A stretch of 64,000 nucleotides of DNA from CAYJDP01 sp964371025 (GCA_964371025.1 CAYJKH010000001.1:124001-188000); one strand, 5' to 3'. Shown: positions 52,581 to 61,504, counted from the stretch's first letter. Numbers and translations are program-made. Notes: generated by a model from the letters alone, not told the origin.

Positions 52581-54617
52581 TTATTTTACTAAAACAGTTA
52601 AAGTAGAAGGTTTATTACTTGATGCATCAAATTTTGTTTTATCTGCTACTGTTTTAGCATAGACAGTTATAATTTTACTTTGTTCAAACATATAATTCAT
52701 ATTTGTAACTTGACTTGTATTAAAAAAACTTAAATCTAGGGTTATAATTTCGCTATAAAGAAACATCATTTCCATCTTGGTTACATTATCTGTATTAAAA
52801 GAACTTAAGTTTAAAGTTGTAATAGCACTATTTCTAAACATTCCACTCATATCAGTAACTTTAGCTGTATTAAAATTTAATAAATTTAAAGTCGTAGCAC
52901 TGCTATCTGCAAACATCCAACTCATGTTAGTAACATTGGAAGTGTCAAAAGAAGATAAATTTAAAGTTGTAGCATTACTATTTGTAAACATCCAACTCAT
53001 GGTAGTAACATTGGAAGTATCAAAATGAGATAAATCTAGACTTGTAACTCTGCTTCTACTAAACATATAACTCATATTAGTAACATTGGAAGTATCAAAA
53101 GAAGATAAATTTATATATGTGGCACTACTATTATTAAACATTTGATACATATTAGTAACTTGGGATGTATTAAATGAACTTAAGTCTAAAGTTAAAATAC
53201 CACTATTGCTAAACATACTATCCATAGTAGTAACCTTAGAAGTGTTAAAAGAAGATAAATCTAAAGTGTTAACATTACAATCACCAAACATACTATTCAT
53301 ATTAGTAACGTTGGAAGTATCAAAATTGGATAAGTTAAGATTAGTGATATTAGAATATCTAAACATCCATCCCATAGTAGTAACCTTAGAAGTGTTAAAA
53401 GAAGATAAATCTAGATTTGTTGCATCAAAATAACCAAACATACCACTCATATCTGTTACCTGACTTGTATCAAATGAACTTAAATTTAGACTTGTTGCAT
53501 CACTTCCGTTAAACATTGAACTCATATCTGTTACTTTACTTGTATCAAATGAACTTAAATTTAGACTTGTTGCATCACTTCCATTAAACATTGAACTCAT
53601 ATTAGTAACATTGGAAGTGTCAAAAGAAGATAAATCTAAGCTTATAGCTTTACTCACGTAAAACATATCCTCCATATTAGTAACATTGGAAGTATCGAAA
53701 GAAGATAAATTAATATTTATTGCATCACTTCCTTCAAACATATCAGACATATTTGTTATTTTACTAGTATCAAAAGAAGATAAATCAAGTTCTTTAGCGT
53801 TGCAATCTTCAAACATAGAATCCATAGCAGTAACATTTAAAGTATCAAAAGAAGATAAGTCTAGGCTTATAGCTTTACTCCCATAAAACATCCTACTCAT
53901 ATCAATTACTTTGCTTGTATCAAAAGAAGATAAATTTAAAGTTGTAGCATTACTATTTGTAAACATTCCGCTCATATCAGTAACATTGGAAGTGTCAAAA
54001 GAAGATAAATCTAGGTTTGTTGTGTTACTACTACTAAACATTAAACTCATATCAGTAACACTAGAGGTATTAAAAGAAGATAAATCTAAACTTGTAATTT
54101 GACTATCTAAAAACATCCAACTCATATCTGTTACTTTACTTGTATTAAAATTATTATTAAAATTAATAGAATTTACTATAAAATTTCTAAACATACGTTC
54201 ACTATCTATATTGCCATATATTATACTTTTTGATTGAATTCTTAAAACTTGATTTTCATCTATATAACCTATTATGGAACCATTTTGTTTTTTGGATAAA
54301 TCAAAATAATGGGAATAGTTTTTATAATTAGGATTTATTCCTCTTTCAAATTCAATAGAAGTTAACGGATATTTCATTAAATGCTCGGAATTGTTCGGAC
54401 TTACAAATAAATTATTAAACTCCCATCCACTTATCATAGTTACATCCTCTAATGTACTATTTAACTCTTCTTCAATAGTGACAATTATATCATCATTTAT
54501 TTTTCTATTAGTAGCCATGATAGATAAAGTAGAAATAATAACTATAACCATAATTATACTAATACCATATAAAAGGGTAGATACGGCAAACCCTTTATTA
54601 TTTAAAAATTTATTCAT
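52581..54617 (-). CDS. DUF285 repeat surface protein with pilin-like leader (long paralogue)
   Basis: The 678-residue protein begins MNKFLNNKGFAVSTLLYGI, the same pilin-like leader as its neighbour, then a linker domain of about 130 residues and twenty 25-residue DUF285 repeats of consensus MFxxSxATxLDLSSFDTSxVTxMSx, ending with a short capping region. The repeats should stack into an elongated solenoid outside the cell. Several units are almost identical, especially the two carrying MFNGSDATSLNLSSFDTS. The function is probably adhesion or surface interaction (inference). The ORFs seen on the opposite strand are mirror images of the repeats. Confidence 0.85.
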   Translation of the reverse strand: MNKFLNNKGFAVSTLLYGISIIMVIVIISTLSIMATNRKINDDIIVTIEEELNSTLEDVTMISGWEFNNLFVSPNNSEHLMKYPLTSIEFERGINPNYKNYSHYFDLSKKQNGSIIGYIDENQVLRIQSKSIIYGNIDSERMFRNFIVNSINFNNNFNTSKVTDMSWMFLDSQITSLDLSSFNTSSVTDMSLMFSSSNTTNLDLSSFDTSNVTDMSGMFTNSNATTLNLSSFDTSKVIDMSRMFYGSKAISLDLSSFDTLNVTAMDSMFEDCNAKELDLSSFDTSKITNMSDMFEGSDAININLSSFDTSNVTNMEDMFYVSKAISLDLSSFDTSNVTNMSSMFNGSDATSLNLSSFDTSKVTDMSSMFNGSDATSLNLSSFDTSQVTDMSGMFGYFDATNLDLSSFNTSKVTTMGWMFRYSNITNLNLSNFDTSNVTNMNSMFGDCNVNTLDLSSFNTSKVTTMDSMFSNSGILTLDLSSFNTSQVTNMYQMFNNSSATYINLSSFDTSNVTNMSYMFSRSRVTSLDLSHFDTSNVTTMSWMFTNSNATTLNLSSFDTSNVTNMSWMFADSSATTLNLLNFNTAKVTDMSGMFRNSAITTLNLSSFNTDNVTKMEMMFLYSEIITLDLSFFNTSQVTNMNYMFEQSKIITVYAKTVADKTKFDASSNKPSTLTVLVK
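52680..54150 (-). repeat. Tandem 75-bp coding repeats (DUF285), about 20 copies
   Basis: MF codons recur every 75 bp (for example complement of AAACAT at 52686 and 52761), giving 20 units. The closest copies, within about 53461-53610, differ by only a few bases across 75 bp, so unequal crossing-over could change repeat number. Confidence 0.85.
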
Positions 54618-54693
54618 ATTATATACCTCATTATATTAATTATATATTTTATAGGCATTTATTGCAATAAATATACTTTTTTTATAAATTATG

Positions 54694-54723
54694 TTGACAC
54701 TATTTTTAATAATATGGTATAAT
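54694..54723 (+). promoter_or_regulatory. Promoter of tRNA-Ala
   Basis: TTGACA (54694-54699), 18-bp spacer, TATAAT (54718-54723) with TGG extension: consensus in all elements. Confidence 0.85.
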
Positions 54724-54742
54724 TTATTTGTTCATTTGTTAT

Positions 54743-54818
54743 GGGGCATTAGCTCAGCTGGGAGAGCGCCACGCTTGCACCGTGGAGGTCAGCGGTTCGA
54801 GCCCGCTATGCTCCACCA
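54743..54818 (+). tRNA. tRNA-Ala (anticodon UGC)
   Basis: Cloverleaf with acceptor GGGGCAT/ATGCTCC (including the G3-U70 identity pair), anticodon loop CTTGCAC (UGC), T arm AGCGGTTCGAGCCCGCT and encoded CCA at 54816-54818. It is much more GC-rich than its surroundings, as expected for a tRNA. Confidence 0.96.
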
Positions 54819-54831
54819 TATAGAATGATAT

Positions 54832-54857
54832 AGCAAATCCTATGATTTGCTTTTTTT
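54832..54857 (+). terminator. Terminator after tRNA-Ala
   Basis: AGCAAATC (54832-54839) pairs with GATTTGCT (54844-54851) around CTAT, followed by Ts. Confidence 0.85.
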
Positions 54858-54898
54858 ATGTAATTATAGTAAACTATAATAGTTTTAGAGGTGATAAA

Positions 54899-56491
54899 AT
54901 GATTCAATTAAATAATGTAAGTTTAAAATTCGGGAAAAGAACTTTATTTGATGAGGTAAACATAAAATTTACAAGTGGTAATTGTTATGGACTTATCGGG
55001 GCAAATGGAGCAGGGAAGTCAACATTTTTAAAAATGTTATCAAATGAAATAGAGACTACTAGTGGAGATATTATAGTAACTAAGGGAGAGCGAATTTCTT
55101 TTTTAAAGCAAGATCATTATCAATATGATGAAAATACCGTATTAGATGTAGTATTAATGGGTAATAATAAATTATATTCAGTTATGAAAGAAAAAGATGA
55201 AATGTATATGCAAACTGAATTTAGTGACGAAGATGGTATGAAACTGGCTAACTTGGAAGCTGAATTTATGGAAATGGATGGATGGAATGCTTTCTCTGAT
55301 GCTGCTATTTTACTTAGTAACTTAGGAGTAGAAGAAAAATATCATGACTCACTATTAAAAGATATTCCTGGTAAAAATAAGGTTAAAGTATTATTAGCTC
55401 AAGCTTTATTTGGTAATCCTGATATTTTATTATTAGATGAGCCTACCAACTCACTTGATATTGATGCTATTAAATGGTTAGAGGAATTTTTAATTAATTT
55501 TAATAACACAGTTATTATCGTATCGCATGACAGACACTTTTTAAATAATGTTTGTACACATATTGCTGATATTGATTATAATAAAGTTAAATTATTCGTA
55601 GGAAATTATGATTTTTGGTATGAATCAAGTGAATTAATCCAAAAGCAAATGAGAGATTCAAATAAGAAAAAAGAAGAAAAAATTAAGGAACTAGAAGGAT
55701 TTATTGCCAGATTTAGTGCTAATGCTTCTAAATCTAAACAAGCAACTTCTAGAAAGAAAATGCTAGAGAAAATTTCTCTTGATGAAATAGTAGCATCTTC
55801 TCGTAAATATCCATTTATTGATTTTAAAATAGATAAACCAGCTGGAAAAGAAATTTTAAAAGTAGAAAATTTAACTAAAATAGTAGATGGAGTTAAAATA
55901 TTAGATAAAGTATCTTTTACAATTTTAAAAGATGATAAAGTAGCAATTATTGGAGAAGATGATTATACAAAAACAATGTTATTTAATATTTTAATGGGAA
56001 ATGAAAAATATGATAAAGGAACTATTGAATGGGGTAAAACTATTACAAAAGGGTATTTACCACAAGATAATTCTAAATATTTTGATAATGATAAAAATAT
56101 AATGGAATGGATTGGTAGTTTTTACGATATTAAAGATGAAACTATTTTAAGAGGATTCTTGGGAAGAATGTTATTTTCTGGAGAAGATGTATTTAAAAAT
56201 GTTAGTGTTTTATCTGGAGGAGAAAAAGCTCGTTGTATGCTATCAAAAATGATGTTAGAGTCTCCTAATATGTTATTATTAGATGAACCTACTAACCATT
56301 TAGACTTAGAAAGTATTACAGCTTTAAATAAAGGAGTTACTAATTTTGCCGGTGAAGTAATATTTACATCTCGTGATTATGAAATTAATAATACTGTTGC
56401 TAATCGTGTAATTGAAATTAAAAATGATGGAACAATTAATGATAAAAGTATTCCTTATGAAGATTATTTAAATAAATATAAAATAAAATAA
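54899..56491 (+). CDS. ABC-F family ATPase (YbiT-like)
   Basis: The 530-residue soluble protein has two ABC cassettes and no membrane segment. Cassette 1: Walker A GANGAGKS (34-41), a degenerate signature (IPGKNKVKVLLAQALFGNP), LLLDEPTNSLD. Cassette 2: degenerate Walker A region (IIGEDDYTKTMLF), LSGGEKARCML and LLLDEPTNHLD. The inter-cassette linker (about 245-310) is the P-site tRNA interaction motif of ABC-F translation factors. The signature change in cassette 1 is as in YbiT. The ATG at 54899 follows AGAGGTGA; an earlier in-frame ATG lies in the tRNA terminator. Confidence 0.9.
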   Translation: MIQLNNVSLKFGKRTLFDEVNIKFTSGNCYGLIGANGAGKSTFLKMLSNEIETTSGDIIVTKGERISFLKQDHYQYDENTVLDVVLMGNNKLYSVMKEKDEMYMQTEFSDEDGMKLANLEAEFMEMDGWNAFSDAAILLSNLGVEEKYHDSLLKDIPGKNKVKVLLAQALFGNPDILLLDEPTNSLDIDAIKWLEEFLINFNNTVIIVSHDRHFLNNVCTHIADIDYNKVKLFVGNYDFWYESSELIQKQMRDSNKKKEEKIKELEGFIARFSANASKSKQATSRKKMLEKISLDEIVASSRKYPFIDFKIDKPAGKEILKVENLTKIVDGVKILDKVSFTILKDDKVAIIGEDDYTKTMLFNILMGNEKYDKGTIEWGKTITKGYLPQDNSKYFDNDKNIMEWIGSFYDIKDETILRGFLGRMLFSGEDVFKNVSVLSGGEKARCMLSKMMLESPNMLLLDEPTNHLDLESITALNKGVTNFAGEVIFTSRDYEINNTVANRVIEIKNDGTINDKSIPYEDYLNKYKIK

Positions 56492-56518
56492 GATATATTT
56501 TACTATATCTTTTTTTTT
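56491..56518 (+). terminator. Terminator after the ABC-F gene
   Basis: AGATATA (56491-56497) pairs with TATATCT (56504-56510), followed by eight T. Confidence 0.7.
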
Positions 56519-56597
56519 CTTGCATTTTTTTATTATAGGTATATACTTTAGATAAGTAGAAAAACTTTACTTAATAATTTAGAGAGAGGAGAAAATT

Positions 56598-57005
56598 ATG
56601 AAAAAAGTAAAATACACAGTAGCATTTTTAGGACTTGCCTTATTTATAACCGGGTGTGGTGGTGAAAAAACTTTAACATGTAATTATATGGATGAAGATT
56701 TAGGCGCTAACCAAGAGCTAATTATAACTTTTTCAAGTGATGAAATTACTAATGTAGTAGCAAATGCAATACTAGATTATGGAATAGAAATACCAGAAGA
56801 AGAATTAGGAACAATTTGTGATGAATATAAAGATTATAAAGGTATGGAATGTGATGCTTCTATAAAAGAAACTGAAGTAACAGTCAAACTTACAATTGAT
56901 CCTAGTACAGCTGATAACGATACACTAACAGACTTAGGGATTAAAAAAACTACTTATGAAGATGTTAAAGCTGACTTAGAAAAAGAAGAATATACATGTG
57001 AGTAA
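56598..57005 (+). CDS. Lipoprotein (DUF1307/YehR-like)
   Basis: The 135-residue protein has a lipoprotein signal peptide ending in the lipobox LFITGC (Cys20), so it should be lipidated and anchored outside the membrane. The mature part contains four further cysteines (LTCNY, TICDEY, MECDA, YTCE) that could form two disulfides. Its short beta-rich acidic sequence resembles YehR/DUF1307 lipoproteins. AGAGAGGAG lies before the ATG. Monocistronic. Confidence 0.82.
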   Translation: MKKVKYTVAFLGLALFITGCGGEKTLTCNYMDEDLGANQELIITFSSDEITNVVANAILDYGIEIPEEELGTICDEYKDYKGMECDASIKETEVTVKLTIDPSTADNDTLTDLGIKKTTYEDVKADLEKEEYTCE

Positions 57006-57012
57006 ATAATTA

Positions 57013-57037
57013 AAAAGAAGATTAATTCTTCTTTTTT
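57013..57037 (+). terminator. Terminator after the lipoprotein gene
   Basis: AAAAGAAG (57013-57020) pairs with CTTCTTTT (57028-57035), followed by Ts. Confidence 0.7.
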
Positions 57038-57083
57038 CTTTGTTTTATATAGATTTTTATAGTATACTTAAATAGGTGATAAT

Positions 57084-60020
57084 ATGTACTTAAAAGAAAT
57101 AGTAGCAACGGGTTTTAAATCTTTTGCAGAAAAATTCAGTATTAAATTAGATGATCAAGTAACATGCATCGTAGGACCTAATGGAAGTGGAAAGAGTAAT
57201 GTCGTTGATGCTGTTCGTTGGGTTTTAGGAGAACAGTCTGTCAAATCTTTAAGAGGAGATGGTTCGATGTCTGATGTTATATTTTCAGGATCTAACTCTC
57301 GTAAAGCACTAAACGTTGCAAGTGTTGAATTAATTTTTGATAATAGTGATCATTTAGTAAATATTCCTTATTTAGAAATATCTATTAAAAGAAGAATTTA
57401 TCGAAGTGGTGAAAATGAATATTATTTAAATAATCAAAAATGTCGTTTGAAAGATATTAATAATTTATTAATGGATACAGGAATGGGAATTAGATCATTG
57501 AATATTATTTCCCAAGGAGAAATTGATAAAATACTTTCAAATTCATCAAGTGAGAGAAGAATTGTTTTTGAAGAAGCAGCAGGAATTTTAAAATATCGAA
57601 AAAGAAAAGAAGAGGCTTTAAGAAAACTAGATCGAACTCATGCTAATATTGAGCGTATAAATGATATTATTAATGAATTAAAAATACAACTAGAACCATT
57701 AGAAAAACAAAAAGAAGAAGCCTTAAAATATAAAGAAAATAAAGAAGGATTAGACAAATACGAAGTAGCACTTTTAGTATTTGATATTAAAAATTTAACT
57801 GCAGAACTTAAAAAGTTAAATGAAATTACAGAAAACTTAAATAAAGAAATTATTGATTTAAGTAATGAAACAACTCTTAGTGATACAAATCATTTATCTA
57901 ATACAAATCAATTAAATGATTTAGAAATAAAGAGAAATAAATTACAAAATGAATTATTAAATATTTCAACAGAAGTAGAAAAAATAAATGGGGAACGTAA
58001 TTTATTACAAGAAAAAATAAACAATACTAAATCTAAAGATGATACTTTAATAAATGTAAAAAAAACTTTAGAAGAAAAAACCTTATTAAATAGGGAAATA
58101 GAGGTTTTAAAAAATAATATAAATCAAATAATTACTAAATCAAAAGAAATAGATAAAGTATCTAATGATTATGAAAATAATTTTAACAAACTAAAATTAA
58201 AAAGAAATATAATTAACAGTGATATAGAAAAACTTTCTCGTGAGGTTAGTAATATAAAACATAATATATCAGTTAAAAAACATATTTTAGAAGAAGGCGG
58301 GTCACTTCCTCAATCTGTTAAGAAAGTTTTAAATAATAATTTATTAACAGGGATTCATAATACTATTATCAATGTTATAGAAGTAAAAAAAGAATATGAG
58401 GCAGCCCTTGATATAGCACTAGCTAGTAGTAAAAACTTTATTATTTGTGAAAATGAGACATCTGCTAAAAAAGCGATTAATTACTTAAAAGAAGAAAAGG
58501 CTGGTCGTGCTACATTTTTTCCTTTAGATGTTATAAAATCAAGAAAAATTGATTTAAAAGTGACAGAAAAAATAGAAAATGATAATAATTTCATTGGAAT
58601 TTTATCAGATTTAGTAAAATATAACAAAAAATATGAAAATATCATTTTAAATCAACTAGGACTTATTTTAGTAACATCTAACATGGATAGTGCTATAAAG
58701 ATAAGTAACATAGTAGATAAAAAATATAAGATTGTAACTTTGGAAGGGGATGTTATTCACATTGGAGGAGTAATGTCTGGAGGTTCTAAGTATCAATCAA
58801 AATCTAATTTTACTATAAAAGAAGAAATTAGAGAATTAAAGGACTTAGAAGATACTAAGTTACAAAGAATTAAATCATTAAGTAAAGAAGATGATGAATT
58901 AAGAATTGAAATTTCTAAAAATGAAGAGAAAGTATTTGGTTATTCAAAAGAAAAAGTAGAACTAAAAGAACAATATGATTACAAAAGTAATGAATTAAAA
59001 ATAAAAGAAGAAAGATTTTATCATCTTACTAATGAATGGGAAAATTTAGATGCTATAAGTAAGGGAAGTATTGATAGTAAAGAAAGTGAATTAATGATTC
59101 TTTATCAAGAAAAATTAAGTATAAAAGAAAAAATAGAAAATGAACTTTCTTATATAATTAAAAATATATCATTATTAAAAGAATCAATTGAAGAAGTATT
59201 AGTAGTTAATAAGTTTAAATTTAATAAGTTAAAATCTTTAGAAAAAACAGTAAAAGATAATGAGATTAATATTTCAAAGATAGATATAAAAATAGATAAT
59301 ATGCTAAATATATTAAATGAAGACTATGAAATGACATATGAAGGGGCTAAAGATAAATACTTCTTAGATTGTAATCCAGAAGATGCACGTCGTTTAGTAA
59401 ATACTTATAAACAAAATATTAAATCATTAGGAATGGTTAATCTTTCTGCAATTGAAGAATATGAAAAAATAAATACTAGATATAGCTTTTTAACTAAACA
59501 AAAAGAAGATTTAGCAAAAGCTGAGGATACTTTACTTGATATTATGAATGAAATGGATGACATTATGAAAAATGAATTTATTTCAACATTTGATAAAATT
59601 CAAATAGAATTTAAAACTGTATTTAAAGAGCTATTTGGAGGAGGAATTGCTAAGTTAGAGTTAACGGATCCTGAAAACATTTTAACAACTGGAATTGAAA
59701 TAAATGTATCGCCACCTGGAAAAAAATTATCAACAATTAATTTATTAAGTGGGGGAGAAAAAACATTAACCGCTATAAGTTTATTATTTGCAATTTTAAA
59801 TGTTCGAAAAATACCATTTTGTTTATTTGATGAAATAGAGGCAGCACTTGATGATGCTAATGTTATTGGGTTTGGGACTTATTTAGAAAAATATAAAACT
59901 AAAACTCAATTTTTAATAATTACCCATAAGAAAAAGACTATGGAATATGCAAATACTTTATATGGTATAACAATGCAAGAATCAGGGGTATCAAAATTAG
60001 TAAGTGTAAAATTAGATTAA
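57084..60020 (+). CDS. smc: Chromosome segregation protein Smc, short-armed
   Basis: The 978-residue protein has the Smc N-terminal head (YLKEIVATGFKSFAEKF; Walker A GPNGSGKS at 31-38; GMGIRSLNIISQGEIDKIL), coiled coil, hinge (about 400-560, LEEGGSLPQSVKKVL to GDVIHIGGVMSGGS), returning coiled coil and C-terminal head (LSGGEKTLTAISLLFAIL; LFDEIEAALDDAN). It organises and condenses the chromosome with ScpA and ScpB. It is about 200 residues shorter than the usual 1180, all lost from the coiled-coil arms. A TATACT promoter and AGGTGAT site precede the ATG. Confidence 0.95.
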   Translation: MYLKEIVATGFKSFAEKFSIKLDDQVTCIVGPNGSGKSNVVDAVRWVLGEQSVKSLRGDGSMSDVIFSGSNSRKALNVASVELIFDNSDHLVNIPYLEISIKRRIYRSGENEYYLNNQKCRLKDINNLLMDTGMGIRSLNIISQGEIDKILSNSSSERRIVFEEAAGILKYRKRKEEALRKLDRTHANIERINDIINELKIQLEPLEKQKEEALKYKENKEGLDKYEVALLVFDIKNLTAELKKLNEITENLNKEIIDLSNETTLSDTNHLSNTNQLNDLEIKRNKLQNELLNISTEVEKINGERNLLQEKINNTKSKDDTLINVKKTLEEKTLLNREIEVLKNNINQIITKSKEIDKVSNDYENNFNKLKLKRNIINSDIEKLSREVSNIKHNISVKKHILEEGGSLPQSVKKVLNNNLLTGIHNTIINVIEVKKEYEAALDIALASSKNFIICENETSAKKAINYLKEEKAGRATFFPLDVIKSRKIDLKVTEKIENDNNFIGILSDLVKYNKKYENIILNQLGLILVTSNMDSAIKISNIVDKKYKIVTLEGDVIHIGGVMSGGSKYQSKSNFTIKEEIRELKDLEDTKLQRIKSLSKEDDELRIEISKNEEKVFGYSKEKVELKEQYDYKSNELKIKEERFYHLTNEWENLDAISKGSIDSKESELMILYQEKLSIKEKIENELSYIIKNISLLKESIEEVLVVNKFKFNKLKSLEKTVKDNEINISKIDIKIDNMLNILNEDYEMTYEGAKDKYFLDCNPEDARRLVNTYKQNIKSLGMVNLSAIEEYEKINTRYSFLTKQKEDLAKAEDTLLDIMNEMDDIMKNEFISTFDKIQIEFKTVFKELFGGGIAKLELTDPENILTTGIEINVSPPGKKLSTINLLSGGEKTLTAISLLFAILNVRKIPFCLFDEIEAALDDANVIGFGTYLEKYKTKTQFLIITHKKKTMEYANTLYGITMQESGVSKLVSVKLD

Positions 60021-60021
60021 A

Positions 60022-60058
60022 AAAAGATATACATCATATAAAACGATATATATCTTTT
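60022..60058. terminator. Bidirectional terminator between smc and def
   Basis: AAAAGATATA (60022-60031) pairs with TATATCTTTT (60049-60058). The def stop codon lies in the loop. Confidence 0.65.
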
Positions 60059-60582
60059 CCTTTGTAAGGATCTTTTTTATTAATATGATCATAAAATAAA
60101 ATTCCATTTAAATGATCTATTTCATGCTGAAAAGCAATTGCTAATTCTTCTCTTGCTCTAATATTAATCTTTTTACCATCAATATCATATCCTTGAACAG
60201 TAACACGAGCATTTCTTAAAACAATTCCTTCAACATCATTATTAACAGATAGACAACCTTCTCCAAGTTCGCTATATATTAATTCACTAGAAGCAGAAAT
60301 TATTTTAGGATTTATTATAACATAGTAATCAAATTTTTCGAATTCAACTTCATGAACTACGACAAAATATCTTTTTAATACTCCAAGTTGAACAGCAGCC
60401 ATTCCCATACCAGGACGTAACTCATATTTTTCTGCTAATTCTTCAATTTGACTATTATATAAATATTCAATCATTAAATCAATTTTTTCTTTATCTTCTT
60501 TACTAAGAGGAAAAGTAACTTCTTTACTTTTTTGTCTAAGTAATTTATTGTTATCCTCTAATATATCTTTCATTTTTAACAT
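60034..60582 (-). CDS. def: Peptide deformylase
   Basis: The 182-residue metalloenzyme removes the formyl group from new proteins. All three motifs are present: GMGMAAVQLG (58-67), EGCLS with metal ligand Cys110, and QHEIDH with His153, Glu154 and His157. The insertion and length are those of the type 2 PDF of Gram-positive bacteria. It ends in TGA. An AGGTGA site lies close before the first ATG; a second in-frame ATG is nine bases later. Confidence 0.96.
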   Translation of the reverse strand: MLKMKDILEDNNKLLRQKSKEVTFPLSKEDKEKIDLMIEYLYNSQIEELAEKYELRPGMGMAAVQLGVLKRYFVVVHEVEFEKFDYYVIINPKIISASSELIYSELGEGCLSVNNDVEGIVLRNARVTVQGYDIDGKKINIRAREELAIAFQHEIDHLNGILFYDHINKKDPYKGKDIYRFI

Positions 60583-60601
60583 AAGTCACCTCATTAACGT
60601 T

Positions 60602-60610
60602 ATTTTAACA
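60602..60610 (-). promoter_or_regulatory. Extended -10 promoter of def
   Basis: Minus strand TGTTAAAAT (TAAAAT at 60602-60607), 20 nt before the ATG. Confidence 0.55.
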
Positions 60611-60658
60611 AATAATGGTATAAAAAGATAGTACCTTAATTTTATTTGTTTATTTACA

Positions 60659-60685
60659 TAAAAAAAGCATATAAATGCTTTTTTA
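60659..60685. terminator. Terminator after the 60690 gene
   Basis: AAAAAAGCAT (60661-60670) pairs with ATGCTTTTTT (60675-60684); usable on both strands, here serving the minus-strand gene. Confidence 0.75.
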
Positions 60686-60689
60686 ATAT

Positions 60690-61295
60690 TTAGTATGAAA
60701 CTATTTTTGCATAATCATCATTTCTTTGTTTATAATTAGCAAACAATTTAGTGTCAACTTCATTTTTCCATTCTTCTTTAGTTTTATTAGATGCCTCTAA
60801 GTAATCATCAACTGAAGTAACATGGTTATCATTATTGTCTGTGATTATACCAGTTGCAAATAAGTTATTTATTTGAGTATTATCTTCATTTTTAAGAGCT
60901 TCATCATCTAAATAAGAAATAATTAAATCTTTGTGTTCACTTTTTTCGATTTCATTAGCTACACCATAATTAATTTCTTCTTGAGTATATACTGATGGGC
61001 TATAAATAGTATAAAATCCATTTACAGCTTCTTCTATTTGATGTTTTTCATTTCTAATATGTAATTCTTTAGAAGCGTCTGCCTCTGCAATCATATTCAT
61101 TTCTTCTTCACTATTTATCACACTTGATTTATCATTTTTATATTCTAAACTGTTACTATCATCAATAATATAAGTAGCAGTTCCTGTAAAACCTACTACA
61201 GCTATCAAAGTTATTAATGCTACTTTTTTAATCTTTTGAGTTCTTTTTTTGAAACTATCTTGAGTAATTATTTGTTTTTCTGCATTATTTTTCAT
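60690..61295 (-). CDS. Hypothetical membrane-anchored protein
   Basis: The 201-residue protein has a basic N-terminal tail, one membrane segment (about 24-43, VALITLIAVVGFTGTATYII) and an acidic external domain rich in Asn, Asp and Glu with no cysteine. No known family. GGGGG lies 6-10 nt before the ATG. It has a clear promoter at 61345-61373 and is divergent from ftsW, with an 18-bp palindrome between them. Confidence 0.72.
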   Translation of the reverse strand: MKNNAEKQIITQDSFKKRTQKIKKVALITLIAVVGFTGTATYIIDDSNSLEYKNDKSSVINSEEEMNMIAEADASKELHIRNEKHQIEEAVNGFYTIYSPSVYTQEEINYGVANEIEKSEHKDLIISYLDDEALKNEDNTQINNLFATGIITDNNDNHVTSVDDYLEASNKTKEEWKNEVDTKLFANYKQRNDDYAKIVSY

Positions 61296-61344
61296 ATATT
61301 TACCCCCTTATGTAAATTATAAACTTCCTCATTTGAAGTACCTT

Positions 61345-61373
61345 ATTTTAACATAAAATCCTAAAAAAGTCAA
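61345..61373 (-). promoter_or_regulatory. Promoter of the 60690 gene
   Basis: Minus strand: -35 TTGACT (61368-61373), 17-bp spacer, -10 TAAAAT (61345-61350) with TGT extension at 61351-61353. Confidence 0.7.
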
Positions 61374-61393
61374 TTGGATGGTACTTGACACTT

Positions 61394-61411
61394 ATTTTGA
61401 CATGTCAAAAT
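61394..61411. promoter_or_regulatory. 18-bp perfect palindrome, putative operator
   Basis: ATTTTGACATGTCAAAAT is its own reverse complement with no spacer. It lies 21 bp upstream of the -35 of the minus-strand gene and about 85 bp before the ftsW ribosome binding site. A further TTGACA half-site occurs at 61385-61390. It looks like a regulator binding site. Confidence 0.6.
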
Positions 61412-61504
61412 ACACTGTAATTTATTGATATATAGTTAATTTCTTTATTTTTTAAAGAATTGTGATACTATTATATATATAGTAAAGTAAGAGAGGTGAG
61501 TTAT

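Noticed and set aside
52680..54150. Regular 75-bp repeat pattern as a CRISPR-like array
   Set aside because: The period is a multiple of three, the whole unit is repeated with no unique spacers, and the reading frame is open throughout; it is a protein repeat.
52777..54639. Several plus-strand ORFs of 63-83 codons across the DUF285 genes
   Set aside because: They are the mirror of the 75-bp repeats on the coding minus strand, rich in repeated VTLEVSKEDKS-like translation, with no ribosome binding sites.
54842..54898. Longer ABC-F start at the ATG at 54842
   Set aside because: That ATG lies in the loop of the tRNA-Ala terminator; the ATG at 54899 has an AGAGGTGA site and gives a normal N-terminus.
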